From NCBI GenBank assembly GCA_964507445.1, contig CAZDQF010000004.1:62001-126000 (forward strand): a stretch of 64,000 bases of DNA. The letters run 5' to 3'. Positions 17,314 through 26,664 of this stretch are shown piece by piece (within the stretch, counting starts at the first letter, position 1; each line of letters begins with the position of its first letter). Source of the DNA: GCA-2683135 sp964507445. GTDB taxonomy: Bacteria; Planctomycetota; GCA-002687715. The notes under the pieces were generated by a model. It searched no databases. It had not been told where the DNA came from and was given only the letters and a program-made list of their open reading frames with translations. Made by a program: the position numbers and the translations under genes.

Positions 17314-18696
17314 CTAACGCCCGCGGCGCCCACCGGAACGGCCGCCGCTGCGACCGCCGCGTCCGCCAGGCTTGCGACCGTTCTCGTCAACCATGGCTTC
17401 CAGATCACCCTCGTAGAGGTTGTTGTCGGGCAAGAGGTCGTAAGCGTAGGTCTCCGGGTCCTCGTCCCCCTCGAACTCGCCCTCACCCAGGCACGACAAC
17501 GCCCACTGGCAGGCGGCCTTGGGCATCCCCTTCTCGCGGGAGAGACGGCTCTTGAGTGACTTGATGTAGTCGACGAACTGGAGGGTCCCGACGGCCACAT
17601 AAGCCCCGGTGCGGACGTTCTTGTTGCTGTTGCCGATGAGGCGCTTCACCGCCCGCTTGAGAGCCTCCGTAGGCTCCAGGTCCTTGACCAGGTAGAGCGC
17701 CACCAGCAAGTCCAGCTCCGCACGCCGCTTCAGGACCGAAGCCAGCCTCGCCTCAATGACCGCAGGGTCGTCACAGGTGGCCGCCAACGCCCGGAGGAGA
17801 TGGGAGCGGACCCGGTCCTGCTTCTCCCGCTTCAACGAACGCTCGAGCTGAGAGACGCTGTCCACCATCCCGACCTTGCCGATGGCGACCGCCGCGTGCA
17901 CCCGCGTCTTCAGGTCACGCGCCCGGAGCAGCTCATGCAGTCTGGGCAACACCTTGGCGTTGGCCCGCACGCCCATGGTGAAGATGGCCTCATGGCGCTG
18001 CTCACTGGTGACACTGCGGCGCGTCCGGCGCACGAGGAACGGCGCGATCCTGGGGTCGTCGAGGCCTGCGAGGGTCGTCAGGGCCGGGCGGCGGACGGAC
18101 TTGTCCTTGTCGACAGCCTTGACCATCAGCTCCGAGACCCGGTCTCTCTGGCCCTTGTATGAGGCCCCGGCTTTGTCTGGGCTGTGGAACGCGAGCGCGA
18201 GCTTCATCTTCTCTTCCAGCTCTGCCTTCGGCAGCATCCAGACGTGACGCAGGAGGATGGTCTTGCCGTCCGGAGCGACGAACACGAACTGCGGGCATGA
18301 CACCCGGGAGGCCGCCAGCAGGCGGGTTCGAGCCTCCCGCTCCACCCGGGTGATCTCGTCGGGCGCGACGGAGCCCAGGTCGATGCTCACATCCCCCTCG
18401 GTGCCGTCGTAGCGCACGCCCTTCTTGGTCCCCTTCAGGGTCGGGCACGCGACCACACAGACGAACCGACGGCTCAACTCGATGATGTCGCGGTGTCGGA
18501 AGTGCTCCCTCATGACCTGCTCGTTGGCAGGCTCCCCCTTCATGACGAAGGCGACCATGATCGGCCTGTCCTCCTTGGCCGCCAGGGCCAACGCCCCGTC
18601 CCAATCCGGTTGCCAGGCGATCCCCGGAGGCAGAGACGACGCCTGGGCCCCCAGGACAACGGACGACAGCAGAAGACAAGACAGGACCCGAATCAT
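17314..18696 (-). CDS. Exported thioredoxin-like/HEAT-repeat protein with RGG-rich tail
   Basis: The 460-residue protein has a signal peptide ending near LGAQA. A thioredoxin-fold segment follows (about 30-150: WDGALALAAKEDRPIMVAF), without the redox CxxC pair, and then HEAT repeats cover about 180-430. The last 20 residues are Gly/Arg repeats (GGRGGRSGGRSGGRRGR). Catalytic disulfide chemistry is unlikely because the cysteines are missing; a binding or scaffold role is more likely. The ATG at 18696 has GGAG 8 bases upstream and precedes the signal peptide; the longer open frame is disregarded. It follows fbaB after 151 bases containing a hairpin, so it may be transcribed separately. Confidence 0.75.
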   Translation of the reverse strand: MIRVLSCLLLSSVVLGAQASSLPPGIAWQPDWDGALALAAKEDRPIMVAFVMKGEPANEQVMREHFRHRDIIELSRRFVCVVACPTLKGTKKGVRYDGTEGDVSIDLGSVAPDEITRVEREARTRLLAASRVSCPQFVFVAPDGKTILLRHVWMLPKAELEEKMKLALAFHSPDKAGASYKGQRDRVSELMVKAVDKDKSVRRPALTTLAGLDDPRIAPFLVRRTRRSVTSEQRHEAIFTMGVRANAKVLPRLHELLRARDLKTRVHAAVAIGKVGMVDSVSQLERSLKREKQDRVRSHLLRALAATCDDPAVIEARLASVLKRRAELDLLVALYLVKDLEPTEALKRAVKRLIGNSNKNVRTGAYVAVGTLQFVDYIKSLKSRLSREKGMPKAACQWALSCLGEGEFEGDEDPETYAYDLLPDNNLYEGDLEAMVDENGRKPGGRGGRSGGRSGGRRGR

Positions 18697-18796
18697 GCTC
18701 GCAGCTCCAGCGGTGGGTAGCGGGACAGGAGGTGAGTTCCACCCTCCATAACCGCCCAGCGGCACAGAGCTTTCCGCGGATCCCTGAAACGACCGA

Positions 18797-18825
18797 GGGG
18801 CGCTCACCCTGCGGTGACGCGCCCC
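18797..18825 (-). terminator. Hairpin after fbaB
   Basis: GGGGCGCTCACC and GGTGACGCGCCCC pair as a 12-bp stem with one bulge and a CTGC loop, 23 bases past the fbaB stop. The minus-strand tail has only a short T-run (GTTTC), so termination may be partial. Confidence 0.5.
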
Positions 18826-18847
18826 CCGTCGAGCAGCCCGGATCAGG

Positions 18848-19900
18848 TCAGGCGACGCTGATCTCGTCACACAGGTACACGTCCTGGATGGCGTTCAGGA
18901 GCTTGATGCCCTCTGCCTGGGGCTTCTGGAACGCCTTGCGCCCGGAGATCAGGCCGGTGCCACCGGCGCGCTTGTTGACCACCGCGGTCATGACCGCCTG
19001 CTGCAGGTCGTTCTCACCAGAGGCGCCGCCAGAGTTGATCAGACCGACCCGGCCCATGTAGCAGTTCGCCACCTGGTACCGGCACAGGTCGATGGGGTTG
19101 TCGCTGGAGAGCTCGTCGTAGACCTTCTTGTGGGTCTTGCCGAAGCTCAGGTTGGTGTATCCACCGTTGTTCTCCGGGAGCTTCTGCTTGACGATGTCCG
19201 CGCCGATGGTCACGCCCAGGTGGTTGGCCTGTCCCGTGATGTCCGCCGCCGCGTGGTAGTCCACCCCATCCTTCTTGAACGCGCTGTTCCGGAGGTAGCA
19301 CCAGAGGACGGTGAACATGCCCAGGTCATGGGCCGCCTCGAACATCTCCTGCACTTCCTGAAGCTGCCGGGTCGCGCTGTCGGACCCCCAGTAGATGGTG
19401 GCGCCCACACCGACACAGCCCATGTCGAAGGCCTGCTTGACCGAAGCGTAGGGCACCTGATCGAACTGGCTGGGGTAGGTGAGCAGCTCGTTGTGGTTGA
19501 TCTTGAGGATGAACGGGATCTTGTGGGCGTAGCGGCGGGCCACGGAGGCGAGCGCGCCATAGGTCGTCGCCACCGCGTTGCAGCCGCCCTCGACCGCCAG
19601 GTCGCAAATCCCGGAAGGGTCGAAGAAGTCCGGGTTGGGCGCGAAGGAAGCGCCCGCCGAGTGCTCGATCCCCTGATCGACGGGCAGGATGCTGACGTAC
19701 CCGGTCCCTGAGAGCCGGCCCGTGTTGAACAGCGTGGACAGGTTCCTCAGAACAGCCGCGTTCCGATCCGTGTCCCGGACGACGCGGTCGACGAAATCCG
19801 CTCCGGGCAGGTGCAACCGATCCCGCCCAATGGTCTTGCACTCGTGAGCCAGCAGGCCTCGATGGTCACCGAGGAGGTCCTCGATCTCATTGACGTTCAT
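18848..19900 (-). CDS. fbaB: Class I fructose-bisphosphate aldolase (DhnA/FbaB type)
   Basis: FbaB splits fructose 1,6-bisphosphate into dihydroxyacetone phosphate and glyceraldehyde 3-phosphate through a lysine Schiff base, in cytoplasmic glycolysis and gluconeogenesis. The 350 residues match the E. coli FbaB length. Family blocks are ILPVDQGIEHS, ILKINHNELL, the Schiff-base region GADIVKQKLPEN and the phosphate-binding LINSGGASGE. The start has GGAG 9 bases upstream. It is 60 bases downstream of the pentaheme cytochrome gene on the same strand and is likely part of the same transcription unit. Confidence 0.95.
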   Translation of the reverse strand: MNVNEIEDLLGDHRGLLAHECKTIGRDRLHLPGADFVDRVVRDTDRNAAVLRNLSTLFNTGRLSGTGYVSILPVDQGIEHSAGASFAPNPDFFDPSGICDLAVEGGCNAVATTYGALASVARRYAHKIPFILKINHNELLTYPSQFDQVPYASVKQAFDMGCVGVGATIYWGSDSATRQLQEVQEMFEAAHDLGMFTVLWCYLRNSAFKKDGVDYHAAADITGQANHLGVTIGADIVKQKLPENNGGYTNLSFGKTHKKVYDELSSDNPIDLCRYQVANCYMGRVGLINSGGASGENDLQQAVMTAVVNKRAGGTGLISGRKAFQKPQAEGIKLLNAIQDVYLCDEISVA

Positions 19901-19960
19901 TCAAAGATCTCCGTGCTATTACCGTCGTTTCGCTGGGAGCCCGGACGTGATGCCGCCGGC

Positions 19961-21001
19961 TCAACGCTCTGTCTCAACTTCTGCTATCGGCTGCCGGATG
20001 TCCTCCGGACGACCTGGAGTCCTGGTGAGCACCTGCACCAGGGTCGCCCGTGCCCGGGCTGCCCCCTCAACCACGGGGACCTCCACCACCGTCGGGACAC
20101 CCGGGGCCAACGCCTCCCCTTCCGGGAACGTGTATTTCTTCGTCTGGCGCCCCACCTCGACCCCTGAGCCGTCTGACTGGACCACGGTGAGGACGACCTC
20201 CCGGTGGGTGGTGCAGGGGAGGCTGTGCCCGGTCTTGGGAGTGATCTGGACGACGACATTCGTGCCCTCAAAGGCCGCGCCAAGCTCCGCGCACCCCTCC
20301 ACGATCTCACCACGGCGAGCGCCTGTAAAGCTGTGCATCCGAACCGGTTGAACACCGAGAAGGAACTTCATCTTGAGGCTCTTCTTGGTGACCAGCTTGC
20401 GCTCTACCAGCGGCATGTGACAGACCTGACAGGACTTGCCCTCCTTGCTCCAGGCGGGCCCGGCCAGGTAACTGGTCATCTGATCGTGCTCCTTGCGAGC
20501 CTCCGGCTGGCCGTGGCAGGAGAAGCACATGGTGGACTCCCGGTAGACCGGCTCTCCCTCGACCCCACCGTGCCCCTGGCTGTCGTAGGGCCCGAAGTAG
20601 ATGTTGCCGAGCATGTGACAGGTCACGCAGTTCACGCCCAGGTCACGGTCTCTCTGCCGCGCCTCGGGGATGTCTCCCATCTCCTTGTGCCACAGGGCGC
20701 GCGGGGCGTGACACCTGGCACAACTCTCCCCCTTGTCCTCCCGATCGGCGATCTCGGCCTGAAACACCGGGTCCGTCCAGCTCTTGGCGTGCTGCGTCGC
20801 CGACCACTCCGCGTGGATGTGGGCGTGGCACTTCTTGCAGTCGTCGTTCAAGCGCCGGAGGTTCTTCCGCTCCGGCGGCAACTCTTCCTGAAGCCGGCAG
20901 TCGCCGGGCTCAGGGGCCTCCCGCGTCACAGGTTGATGCCAGCCCACGACCGACATGGGGATAACGCAACCGATGATGGCGAAAACGAACCGACGACCCA
21001 T
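19961..21001 (-). CDS. Exported pentaheme c-type cytochrome
   Basis: The 346-residue protein has a hydrophobic N-terminal export signal and five CxxCH haem-binding motifs (CKKCH, CARCH, CVTCH, CFSCH, CQVCH) in its first ~210 residues. A haem-free C-terminal domain of about 120 residues follows. The arrangement resembles the cytochrome c554 family of periplasmic electron carriers. The electron partner is not evident. Its start codon lies one base beyond the aroF stop with a GGAGG sequence inside the aroF end, so translation is probably coupled to aroF, which is an odd pairing. The reading frame is intact. Confidence 0.88.
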   Translation of the reverse strand: MGRRFVFAIIGCVIPMSVVGWHQPVTREAPEPGDCRLQEELPPERKNLRRLNDDCKKCHAHIHAEWSATQHAKSWTDPVFQAEIADREDKGESCARCHAPRALWHKEMGDIPEARQRDRDLGVNCVTCHMLGNIYFGPYDSQGHGGVEGEPVYRESTMCFSCHGQPEARKEHDQMTSYLAGPAWSKEGKSCQVCHMPLVERKLVTKKSLKMKFLLGVQPVRMHSFTGARRGEIVEGCAELGAAFEGTNVVVQITPKTGHSLPCTTHREVVLTVVQSDGSGVEVGRQTKKYTFPEGEALAPGVPTVVEVPVVEGAARARATLVQVLTRTPGRPEDIRQPIAEVETER

Positions 21002-21002
21002 G

Positions 21003-21878
21003 TCAAGATCCTCCGGGGATCGGGTGACCCCGTTCCTCTCCTACCACGCGTCCAATGGAAACCGCCACATCCCGGCACGACGACACGAGGTCGCGGAAGA
21101 CGTGGGGCGCGATGGCCTGATCCGCATCGGACAGGGCCTCCGTCGGCGCATTGTGAACTTCCAGCAGCAGCCCGTCCGCGCCCGCCGCGATGGCCGCCCG
21201 AGCCCCCGGCAGGACCAGCTCCGAGCGCCCGGTCCCGTGACTGGGGTCGGCGACGACGGGGAGGTGCGTCAGGGACTTGAGCAACGGCACGGCCATGACA
21301 TCAAAGGTGTTCCGCGTCCGGCTCTCGAACGTCCGGATACCTCGCTCGCACAGCACGACGGCCTGATTGCCCCCGGACAGGACATACTCTGCCGCCAGGA
21401 GAAGCTCGTCCACCGTGGACATCATCCCTCGCTTCAGGAGCACCGGCCGCGAGCCCTCTCCGACGGCCTCCAGAAGCGGGAAATTCTGCGCGCTTCGAGA
21501 GCCAATCTGGAGCATGTCGGCGTATTCGCTGACCAGGTCGACGAGAACCGGCGAGAGGACCTCCGTGACGACCTTGAGTCCGAACGCGTCCGCCGCCCGC
21601 CTGAGGAGCGGCAGCCCCCCCTCCTTCATGCCCTGGAACGAGTAAGGAGACGTACGAGGTTTGAAGGCACCTCCCCGGAGCACCGTGGCCCCGGCCTCCG
21701 CCACGGCCTCCGCCACGGCCATGATCTGGTCCTCGCTCTCAACGGCACAAGGTCCTGCCATGAAAACAGGCGCCGAGGCGCCGAACTCGACCGCCCCCAG
21801 TCGAACATGGGTTCCCTGGGGCCGCGAGGCGCGGTCGACGAGTCGAGGCGCGGTCGCTGGGGCGGGTGATTCGGTCAA
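21003..21878 (-). CDS. aroF: 3-deoxy-7-phosphoheptulonate (DAHP) synthase, AroF/KDO8P type
   Basis: This enzyme condenses phosphoenolpyruvate and erythrose 4-phosphate, the first step to chorismate and the aromatic amino acids. The 291-residue product has the family blocks MAGPCAVES, RGGAFKPRTSPYSFQG, QIGSRSAQNFPLL, LLKRGM and VVADPSHGTGR. No regulatory ACT or chorismate-mutase domain is attached. There is no ATG between the upstream stop and the first conserved block; the TTG at 21878 is chosen because GGAGGA lies 8 bases before it. It heads a minus-strand series with the pentaheme cytochrome (1-base gap) and fbaB. Confidence 0.92.
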   Translation of the reverse strand: MTESPAPATAPRLVDRASRPQGTHVRLGAVEFGASAPVFMAGPCAVESEDQIMAVAEAVAEAGATVLRGGAFKPRTSPYSFQGMKEGGLPLLRRAADAFGLKVVTEVLSPVLVDLVSEYADMLQIGSRSAQNFPLLEAVGEGSRPVLLKRGMMSTVDELLLAAEYVLSGGNQAVVLCERGIRTFESRTRNTFDVMAVPLLKSLTHLPVVADPSHGTGRSELVLPGARAAIAAGADGLLLEVHNAPTEALSDADQAIAPHVFRDLVSSCRDVAVSIGRVVGEERGHPIPGGS

Positions 21879-22126
21879 GCAGGCGTCCTCCGATGCTGGG
21901 CCAAACTGTAGCAGGGGCCCACAGCGGGCCAAAGTCGACCAAAACGACGGTTTTTCTCGGGCTGAAGAGGTCTCCCGGAGCCGACCACAGAGAATCTCCA
22001 ACCCCTTCCAGGATGGGGGTGATTCGGACACACCCTCCCGATTAAGATGGGGGCAACGCAGCGCCCCGTGGTCCGGCTTCCACACTCTCTCCCTGGTGCA
22101 GTGAGCGCACCGGCTTCGAGTCGGCT
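21879..22126. other. Divergent intergenic region aroF / TPR-CHAT gene
   Basis: This 248-base spacer holds the aroF ribosome site (GGAGGA) and, toward the CHAT gene, a TAAGAT hexamer at 22043-22048 that could be a -10 box. No operator repeat or riboswitch is recognisable. Confidence 0.35.
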
Positions 22127-25100
22127 ATGGGACTCCGCGTCCCTCGGAACCTAGTCGCAATGCAGGGCTCAGGACATCTCGGTCCGGAGCGGCACTCCCC
22201 CTGCCGCCACCGCAGCGTGCTCGCGCTTCTCGTCGCGTGCCTGCTCGGGGTCTGCGTCCATGCACAGGACCCCATTGGGAACCTGCCGCCGTTGCAGGAG
22301 GACCTGAGGGACTTCGCGTCTGCGACGCCAGGCCTTCGCGATGACATCGTCCGCGCGCGACGACACACGATGGTGGACGGCTTCCGCCGCCTCTTGCGCG
22401 TCGTCGTCAACAATCGCATGGGCCTGCCCGACGACCCCTTGAAGGGCGTCACGGAGGCCGTGGTCCGAGACTTCGGCATCCGAGCCGAGCGGCTGTTCGA
22501 CATCGACACCTACTCCGTCGACGCGAGCACCGTCCTCGGCCTGTCAGAACGAGCTCTGACTCGAAGGGCTCGACTGCAGACTGGGTTCTATGACGCCTTC
22601 GCGTCCCTGCGTGAGGTCACACCGGACGATCCCCGATCCTACGACCAGCGGTTGTCGACGACGTTCCGCGTCATCGACGACATGGATGCGTTCGCCAAGC
22701 GCCATGAGGACAGGGACCTCGCCCGTTTCTCCGGCGCGGTGCGCATCCTGCTGGACAAGTGGCGCCCCGACGCCCACACACCGGGAGGTCGGACAGCGGC
22801 GCGCCGCAACATCGAGACGTTCACGGCCCTGCTCGCCGAGCACGGGCTGGAGACCGACGTCCGCTACTTCATCGCCGAAAGGGACGTGGCGCAGTCCTAC
22901 CTCCTGGACGGCGAGACAGAGAAGGCCGGCGCCGCGCTGCGCTCGGCCCGAGGCTGCGTGGACCTGGAGGGTGTGGACGCAGCGCTGCGGGCTGATCTCC
23001 TGTCGCTCGAGATCGAGTACTACAAGAAGCGCTCATACCTGCTGGCGGCGCAGGACGCGGCGGCGGCTCTCGCGGAGCTCCTGCCCACCGTGGAATCCGG
23101 CATCCCCGAGCTCCCGGACGAAGACATCCGCGCCGATCGATGGGACCAGATCGGCCAGTGGTACGTACAGGTCGCGTTCGTCCGCATCGCCAACGGCCAC
23201 ATCGAAGCCGGCCACGACCTCCTGACCGCTGGTATCCGCAAGCCCTCGTTGGAAGCTCGAACATCTGCGGAGATGTTCGTCCTCCTGGCGCAGGTCCAAG
23301 AGACCCTGGGCAATTACCGGGAGGGAGTTCGGTCGGCACAGAAGGCCCTCACGCTGGCGCGGGACTCCGGACTGGTCTGGCAGGCCCGGCTCCACGAGGC
23401 CGCTTGCCAGGCGCTGAGGGGTCGCGTGGGTGACGCCCGCCTCGCCTTGGAAGCAGCGCGGGGTGTGGACAAGGCCGACGTGGCCGAATGGGACCAGGCG
23501 CGCCTGTCGAGCCGCGACGCGTTGGTGCACGCCCTCGTTCGCAAGTCGGAAGGCGACCTGGAGGGCGCCCTGGGTGCCTGCGATCGCGCCCTCGCCGCCG
23601 TGTCCGAGGACGAGGCGTCCGTCGACCGGGTCCGGGCGCTCTGGTTCAAGAGCGGCATCCTGCTGGAGGTCGGCGAACAGGACGAAGCCCTGGACGTCGC
23701 GTTCGAAGCCCGTGCCCACGCGGACAACGCCCTGGTCAACCCCCGTTGGCAGTTGTTCGTCTCCGAGCTGGGCATCGCGGACATCCTCCTGAGCCTCGGC
23801 CGCTCGGGCGAAGCGCTGGAGCGCCTGGACACGGCGCTCCTCGAGGGCAAGACCATGCTGGTCAAGGAGCCCGCCCTGCGAGGCGAGGCGAGGCGGCTCC
23901 GGGCCGAGTCCGCATGGCGGACCATGGCCGGGGGTCCGCTGGAGCCCAAACCCACGCGGGCTCTGCTCGAGCAGCTGCGCACGGCCATCGCCGACCTCAA
24001 GAAGCAGGGGCGTGGGCGCTTCGGTCGCCCTCGCATCGCCGCGGAGACACTGCGGGCCTACGAGCTTCTGCTGGAGATATCCCTGTCCACGGCCGGGAGG
24101 ACTTCAGCGGCGGACGTCGTGAACGATGCCCGGTCGTACTACGCCACCCTGGACCGGCCGAAGAGGGCCAGCCTCGCCCTGGCCTGGGCCGAGGTGGACG
24201 CAAGCATGGAGGCGATCCTCGCCCGCGCCGCCGAGGCCGACGGTGAGGAGGAGACGGCCCTCCATCACTACCAGCGTGCGGCGAAGCTCGAGAGCCGACT
24301 GCGCTCCGGGCTACGGTGGCGCGCTCCCGACGGCCTGTCCGCCCGTTTCGAGGACATCCATGACAGGATGGCCTTCCTCCACCTGGAGGCCGCCCTCAAG
24401 CACCGATCTCCAGCTCGTGTGCGGCAGGCGCTCCTGTTCCTGGAAGACATGCGGGCCCGCAGCCTCAGGACCTTGATCCTGGCTGCTGAGTCCCGGCTCA
24501 CGGCGAAGCGGAGATCGGCCACGGAAGGGGCCGGCCTGACCAAGCCGCAACCCCTCGACAGGGACAGCCTGAACGCGCTGCTCAAGACGGATCGCACCCT
24601 CGTCACCTATGCCATCACCGGACGAGGCTGCTATCTCATCGCGCTGAAGGGCAAGCGGGCGGAGATCCACAAGATGACGGTGGACCGCAGGACGCTCGAG
24701 CGGACGGCCCACTCCTTCCTGTCGAATCTCCGAGGCGAGCCCAACGCGTACAAGGCCGACGCGGTCATTCAGTTCGGATTCGAACTCTGGACGCAGCTCA
24801 TCCGACCGGTGTCCCACCTCCTGCAGGACTCCAAGGAACTCGTCATTGTCCCGGATGGAGTCCTGAACGGCGTCCCCTTCGCGGCGCTGGTGGAGAGGCC
24901 GGTCTCACCACCCACGAACTCCTCGGACTTCTCAGCGACCCCGTTCCTCTGCGCCCGCCCGGGACTGCAATCCGTCACCGTCGCACCGAGCCTCGCCACC
25001 CTCGTGCTTCTCCAGGGGCGCGCGGAGCCCGCCCCAGAGCGGTCGATCCTCCTGATCGGCGACCCTGCGTTGACGGAGAGCGACCTCGGACCGCTGCCGC

Positions 25101-25639
25101 ACGCGCGCAAGGAGATCGAGGCCATCGCCAAGCTCCATGACGACTCCGTGTCCCTCACCGGGCCCAAGGCCTCCATGACGCGGCTGCTGGAGCAGACCCC
25201 AGGACGATTTGCCACCGTACACATCGCGACCCACACTCGCTCGGGTCGCATGACGGCGCTCCTGCTGGCTCCCGAGCGCAGAGGCGAACCGAGCGCAGAG
25301 GTAGGCACCTCCGCCATCATGGGAATGGACCTCGCCGACACCGGACTGGTGGTACTCTCCGCATGCTCCACGGGTCGAGGCCGGTCCTCCGGGCCCGAGG
25401 GGATCATCGGCCTGCCCCGTGCATTCCTGGTCGCGGGCGCCCGCCGCGTGTTGGCCTCCAATACGGAGATCATCGACGACAAGACATCCAGGCTGATGAA
25501 GTTGCTCTATTCCCAACTGCGCGGCGCGGACGTCGGACCGTCCCGCGCGCTCTTCTCAGCCCAACGGGCGCTGCTCGGAGCCCCGAAGACGAGCTGGCCT
25601 GGCTTCTGGGCGCCGTTCTTCGTCGTCGGCTCTCCCTGA
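22127..25639 (+). CDS. Exported TPR-CHAT caspase-like protease
   Basis: The 1170-residue protein has a signal sequence (RSVLALLVACLLGVCVHAQ, near residues 30-48), a long helical TPR-type region (about 170-760) and a C-terminal CHAT domain (about 830-1170). The CHAT dyad is present: His about 1036 in HIATHTRSG and Cys 1080 in VLSACSTGRG. The PEGIIGLPRAFLVAGARRVL block typical of the fold also follows. CHAT proteins are clan CD (caspase/separase-like) cysteine peptidases. Its stop is 14 bases before a sigma-factor start, and a membrane anti-sigma-like gene follows, so it may act in proteolytic signalling. ATG at 22160 is an alternative start; neither has a clear ribosome site. Confidence 0.85.
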   Translation: MGLRVPRNLVAMQGSGHLGPERHSPCRHRSVLALLVACLLGVCVHAQDPIGNLPPLQEDLRDFASATPGLRDDIVRARRHTMVDGFRRLLRVVVNNRMGLPDDPLKGVTEAVVRDFGIRAERLFDIDTYSVDASTVLGLSERALTRRARLQTGFYDAFASLREVTPDDPRSYDQRLSTTFRVIDDMDAFAKRHEDRDLARFSGAVRILLDKWRPDAHTPGGRTAARRNIETFTALLAEHGLETDVRYFIAERDVAQSYLLDGETEKAGAALRSARGCVDLEGVDAALRADLLSLEIEYYKKRSYLLAAQDAAAALAELLPTVESGIPELPDEDIRADRWDQIGQWYVQVAFVRIANGHIEAGHDLLTAGIRKPSLEARTSAEMFVLLAQVQETLGNYREGVRSAQKALTLARDSGLVWQARLHEAACQALRGRVGDARLALEAARGVDKADVAEWDQARLSSRDALVHALVRKSEGDLEGALGACDRALAAVSEDEASVDRVRALWFKSGILLEVGEQDEALDVAFEARAHADNALVNPRWQLFVSELGIADILLSLGRSGEALERLDTALLEGKTMLVKEPALRGEARRLRAESAWRTMAGGPLEPKPTRALLEQLRTAIADLKKQGRGRFGRPRIAAETLRAYELLLEISLSTAGRTSAADVVNDARSYYATLDRPKRASLALAWAEVDASMEAILARAAEADGEEETALHHYQRAAKLESRLRSGLRWRAPDGLSARFEDIHDRMAFLHLEAALKHRSPARVRQALLFLEDMRARSLRTLILAAESRLTAKRRSATEGAGLTKPQPLDRDSLNALLKTDRTLVTYAITGRGCYLIALKGKRAEIHKMTVDRRTLERTAHSFLSNLRGEPNAYKADAVIQFGFELWTQLIRPVSHLLQDSKELVIVPDGVLNGVPFAALVERPVSPPTNSSDFSATPFLCARPGLQSVTVAPSLATLVLLQGRAEPAPERSILLIGDPALTESDLGPLPHARKEIEAIAKLHDDSVSLTGPKASMTRLLEQTPGRFATVHIATHTRSGRMTALLLAPERRGEPSAEVGTSAIMGMDLADTGLVVLSACSTGRGRSSGPEGIIGLPRAFLVAGARRVLASNTEIIDDKTSRLMKLLYSQLRGADVGPSRALFSAQRALLGAPKTSWPGFWAPFFVVGSP

Positions 25640-25653
25640 TCCCCACCGTGGAC

Positions 25654-26559
25654 ATGCAGGTCCGCAATCGTCACGTAGACGCAGTACTCGAGGCGGGACG
25701 CGACAGGTACGGAGATCTGGGGATCGATCGCGAAGGGGCCGTGGAGGCGCTTCGGCGAGTCATCGACTTGAACACCGCCTCGGAGCGGGCGGTGTCGCCG
25801 GAAGCCGAGGTCGAGACGGACGAGATCGTGGACCTCCTGGTCCTGGAGGACGTGTACCTGGCGCAGGCCCTGATCCGGGGCAACGGCGATGCCTGGAGCG
25901 CCTTCGAGGAACTGCTGGAGCGTTGCTTCCGCTCCGTACGCTCTCACTTCAGCGGCCAGACGCCCCGCGTGCTCCTCGAGGAGATCAGGGAGTCCGTGCT
26001 CGGGACGTTCTTCATGGACGACAAGGTCTCCAGCTTTCGCGCCACGGCGCCCATCGTCGCCTGGGCGCGCCAGGTGGTGTTCAACCTGTTCCGGCAGCGC
26101 ATCAATCAGCGCCGCTCCGGCCGTGAAGCCCCCTCCCTGTCCCAGTTGATAGAGGAAGGAGGCGATCCAGAGGAGGCCCTGCTCCCCCCCTCCAGGGGCC
26201 CAACCCCGCCAGAGTTGCTCCATCGAGCCGAGCTCGCCACCGCCCTCAAGCGGGCGGTCCCGGAGGCCCTCAAGTCCCTGGACAGGGACGAGCAGCGCAT
26301 GCTCGCCGTGCTCCCCACCAAGAAGATGACCCAGATCGAACTGGCGGAGGAGCTGGGCGTCAGCCCGTTCAAGATGAACCGCTGGTACAAGGAGGTCCGA
26401 CAACGGTTCATGAGAGCCGTAAGTCGTCACGTGCGCGAGGTTATCGGCCTGGACGAACAGGAAGCGGAGCGACTCATCGACCACCTGGCAGCGCTCTGGG
26501 CCAACACCTCCATCTCGCAACAGAGCAGTGATTTGGCGCAACCCGGGCCCCCAGGATGA
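25654..26559 (+). CDS. Divergent sigma-70-family (ECF-like) sigma factor
   Basis: The 301-residue product has a region-2-like part (about 75-155: AWSAFEELLERCFRSVRSHF, then TAPIVAWARQVVFNLFRQRIN). It also has a region-4 helix-turn-helix (about 205-265: LDRDEQRMLAVLPTKKMTQIELAEELGVS...MNRWYKEVRQRF). It lacks sigma region 3 and region 1, as ECF factors do. About 70 extra N-terminal residues and a long 2-4 linker are unusual. The ATG at 25654 or the GTG at 25648 can serve as start; both fall just after the CHAT stop. A short tail of about 35 residues follows region 4. Confidence 0.75.
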   Translation: MQVRNRHVDAVLEAGRDRYGDLGIDREGAVEALRRVIDLNTASERAVSPEAEVETDEIVDLLVLEDVYLAQALIRGNGDAWSAFEELLERCFRSVRSHFSGQTPRVLLEEIRESVLGTFFMDDKVSSFRATAPIVAWARQVVFNLFRQRINQRRSGREAPSLSQLIEEGGDPEEALLPPSRGPTPPELLHRAELATALKRAVPEALKSLDRDEQRMLAVLPTKKMTQIELAEELGVSPFKMNRWYKEVRQRFMRAVSRHVREVIGLDEQEAERLIDHLAALWANTSISQQSSDLAQPGPPG

Positions 26560-26664
26560 TCTACCCGCTGGCCCCGATTCCAGCTCCGCACCGCAGCGCC
26601 GAACGATCAGAACTGGAAGCAACCGTCGGGTTTTGGGGCTAAGCTATACGAGAATAAGACCGTT

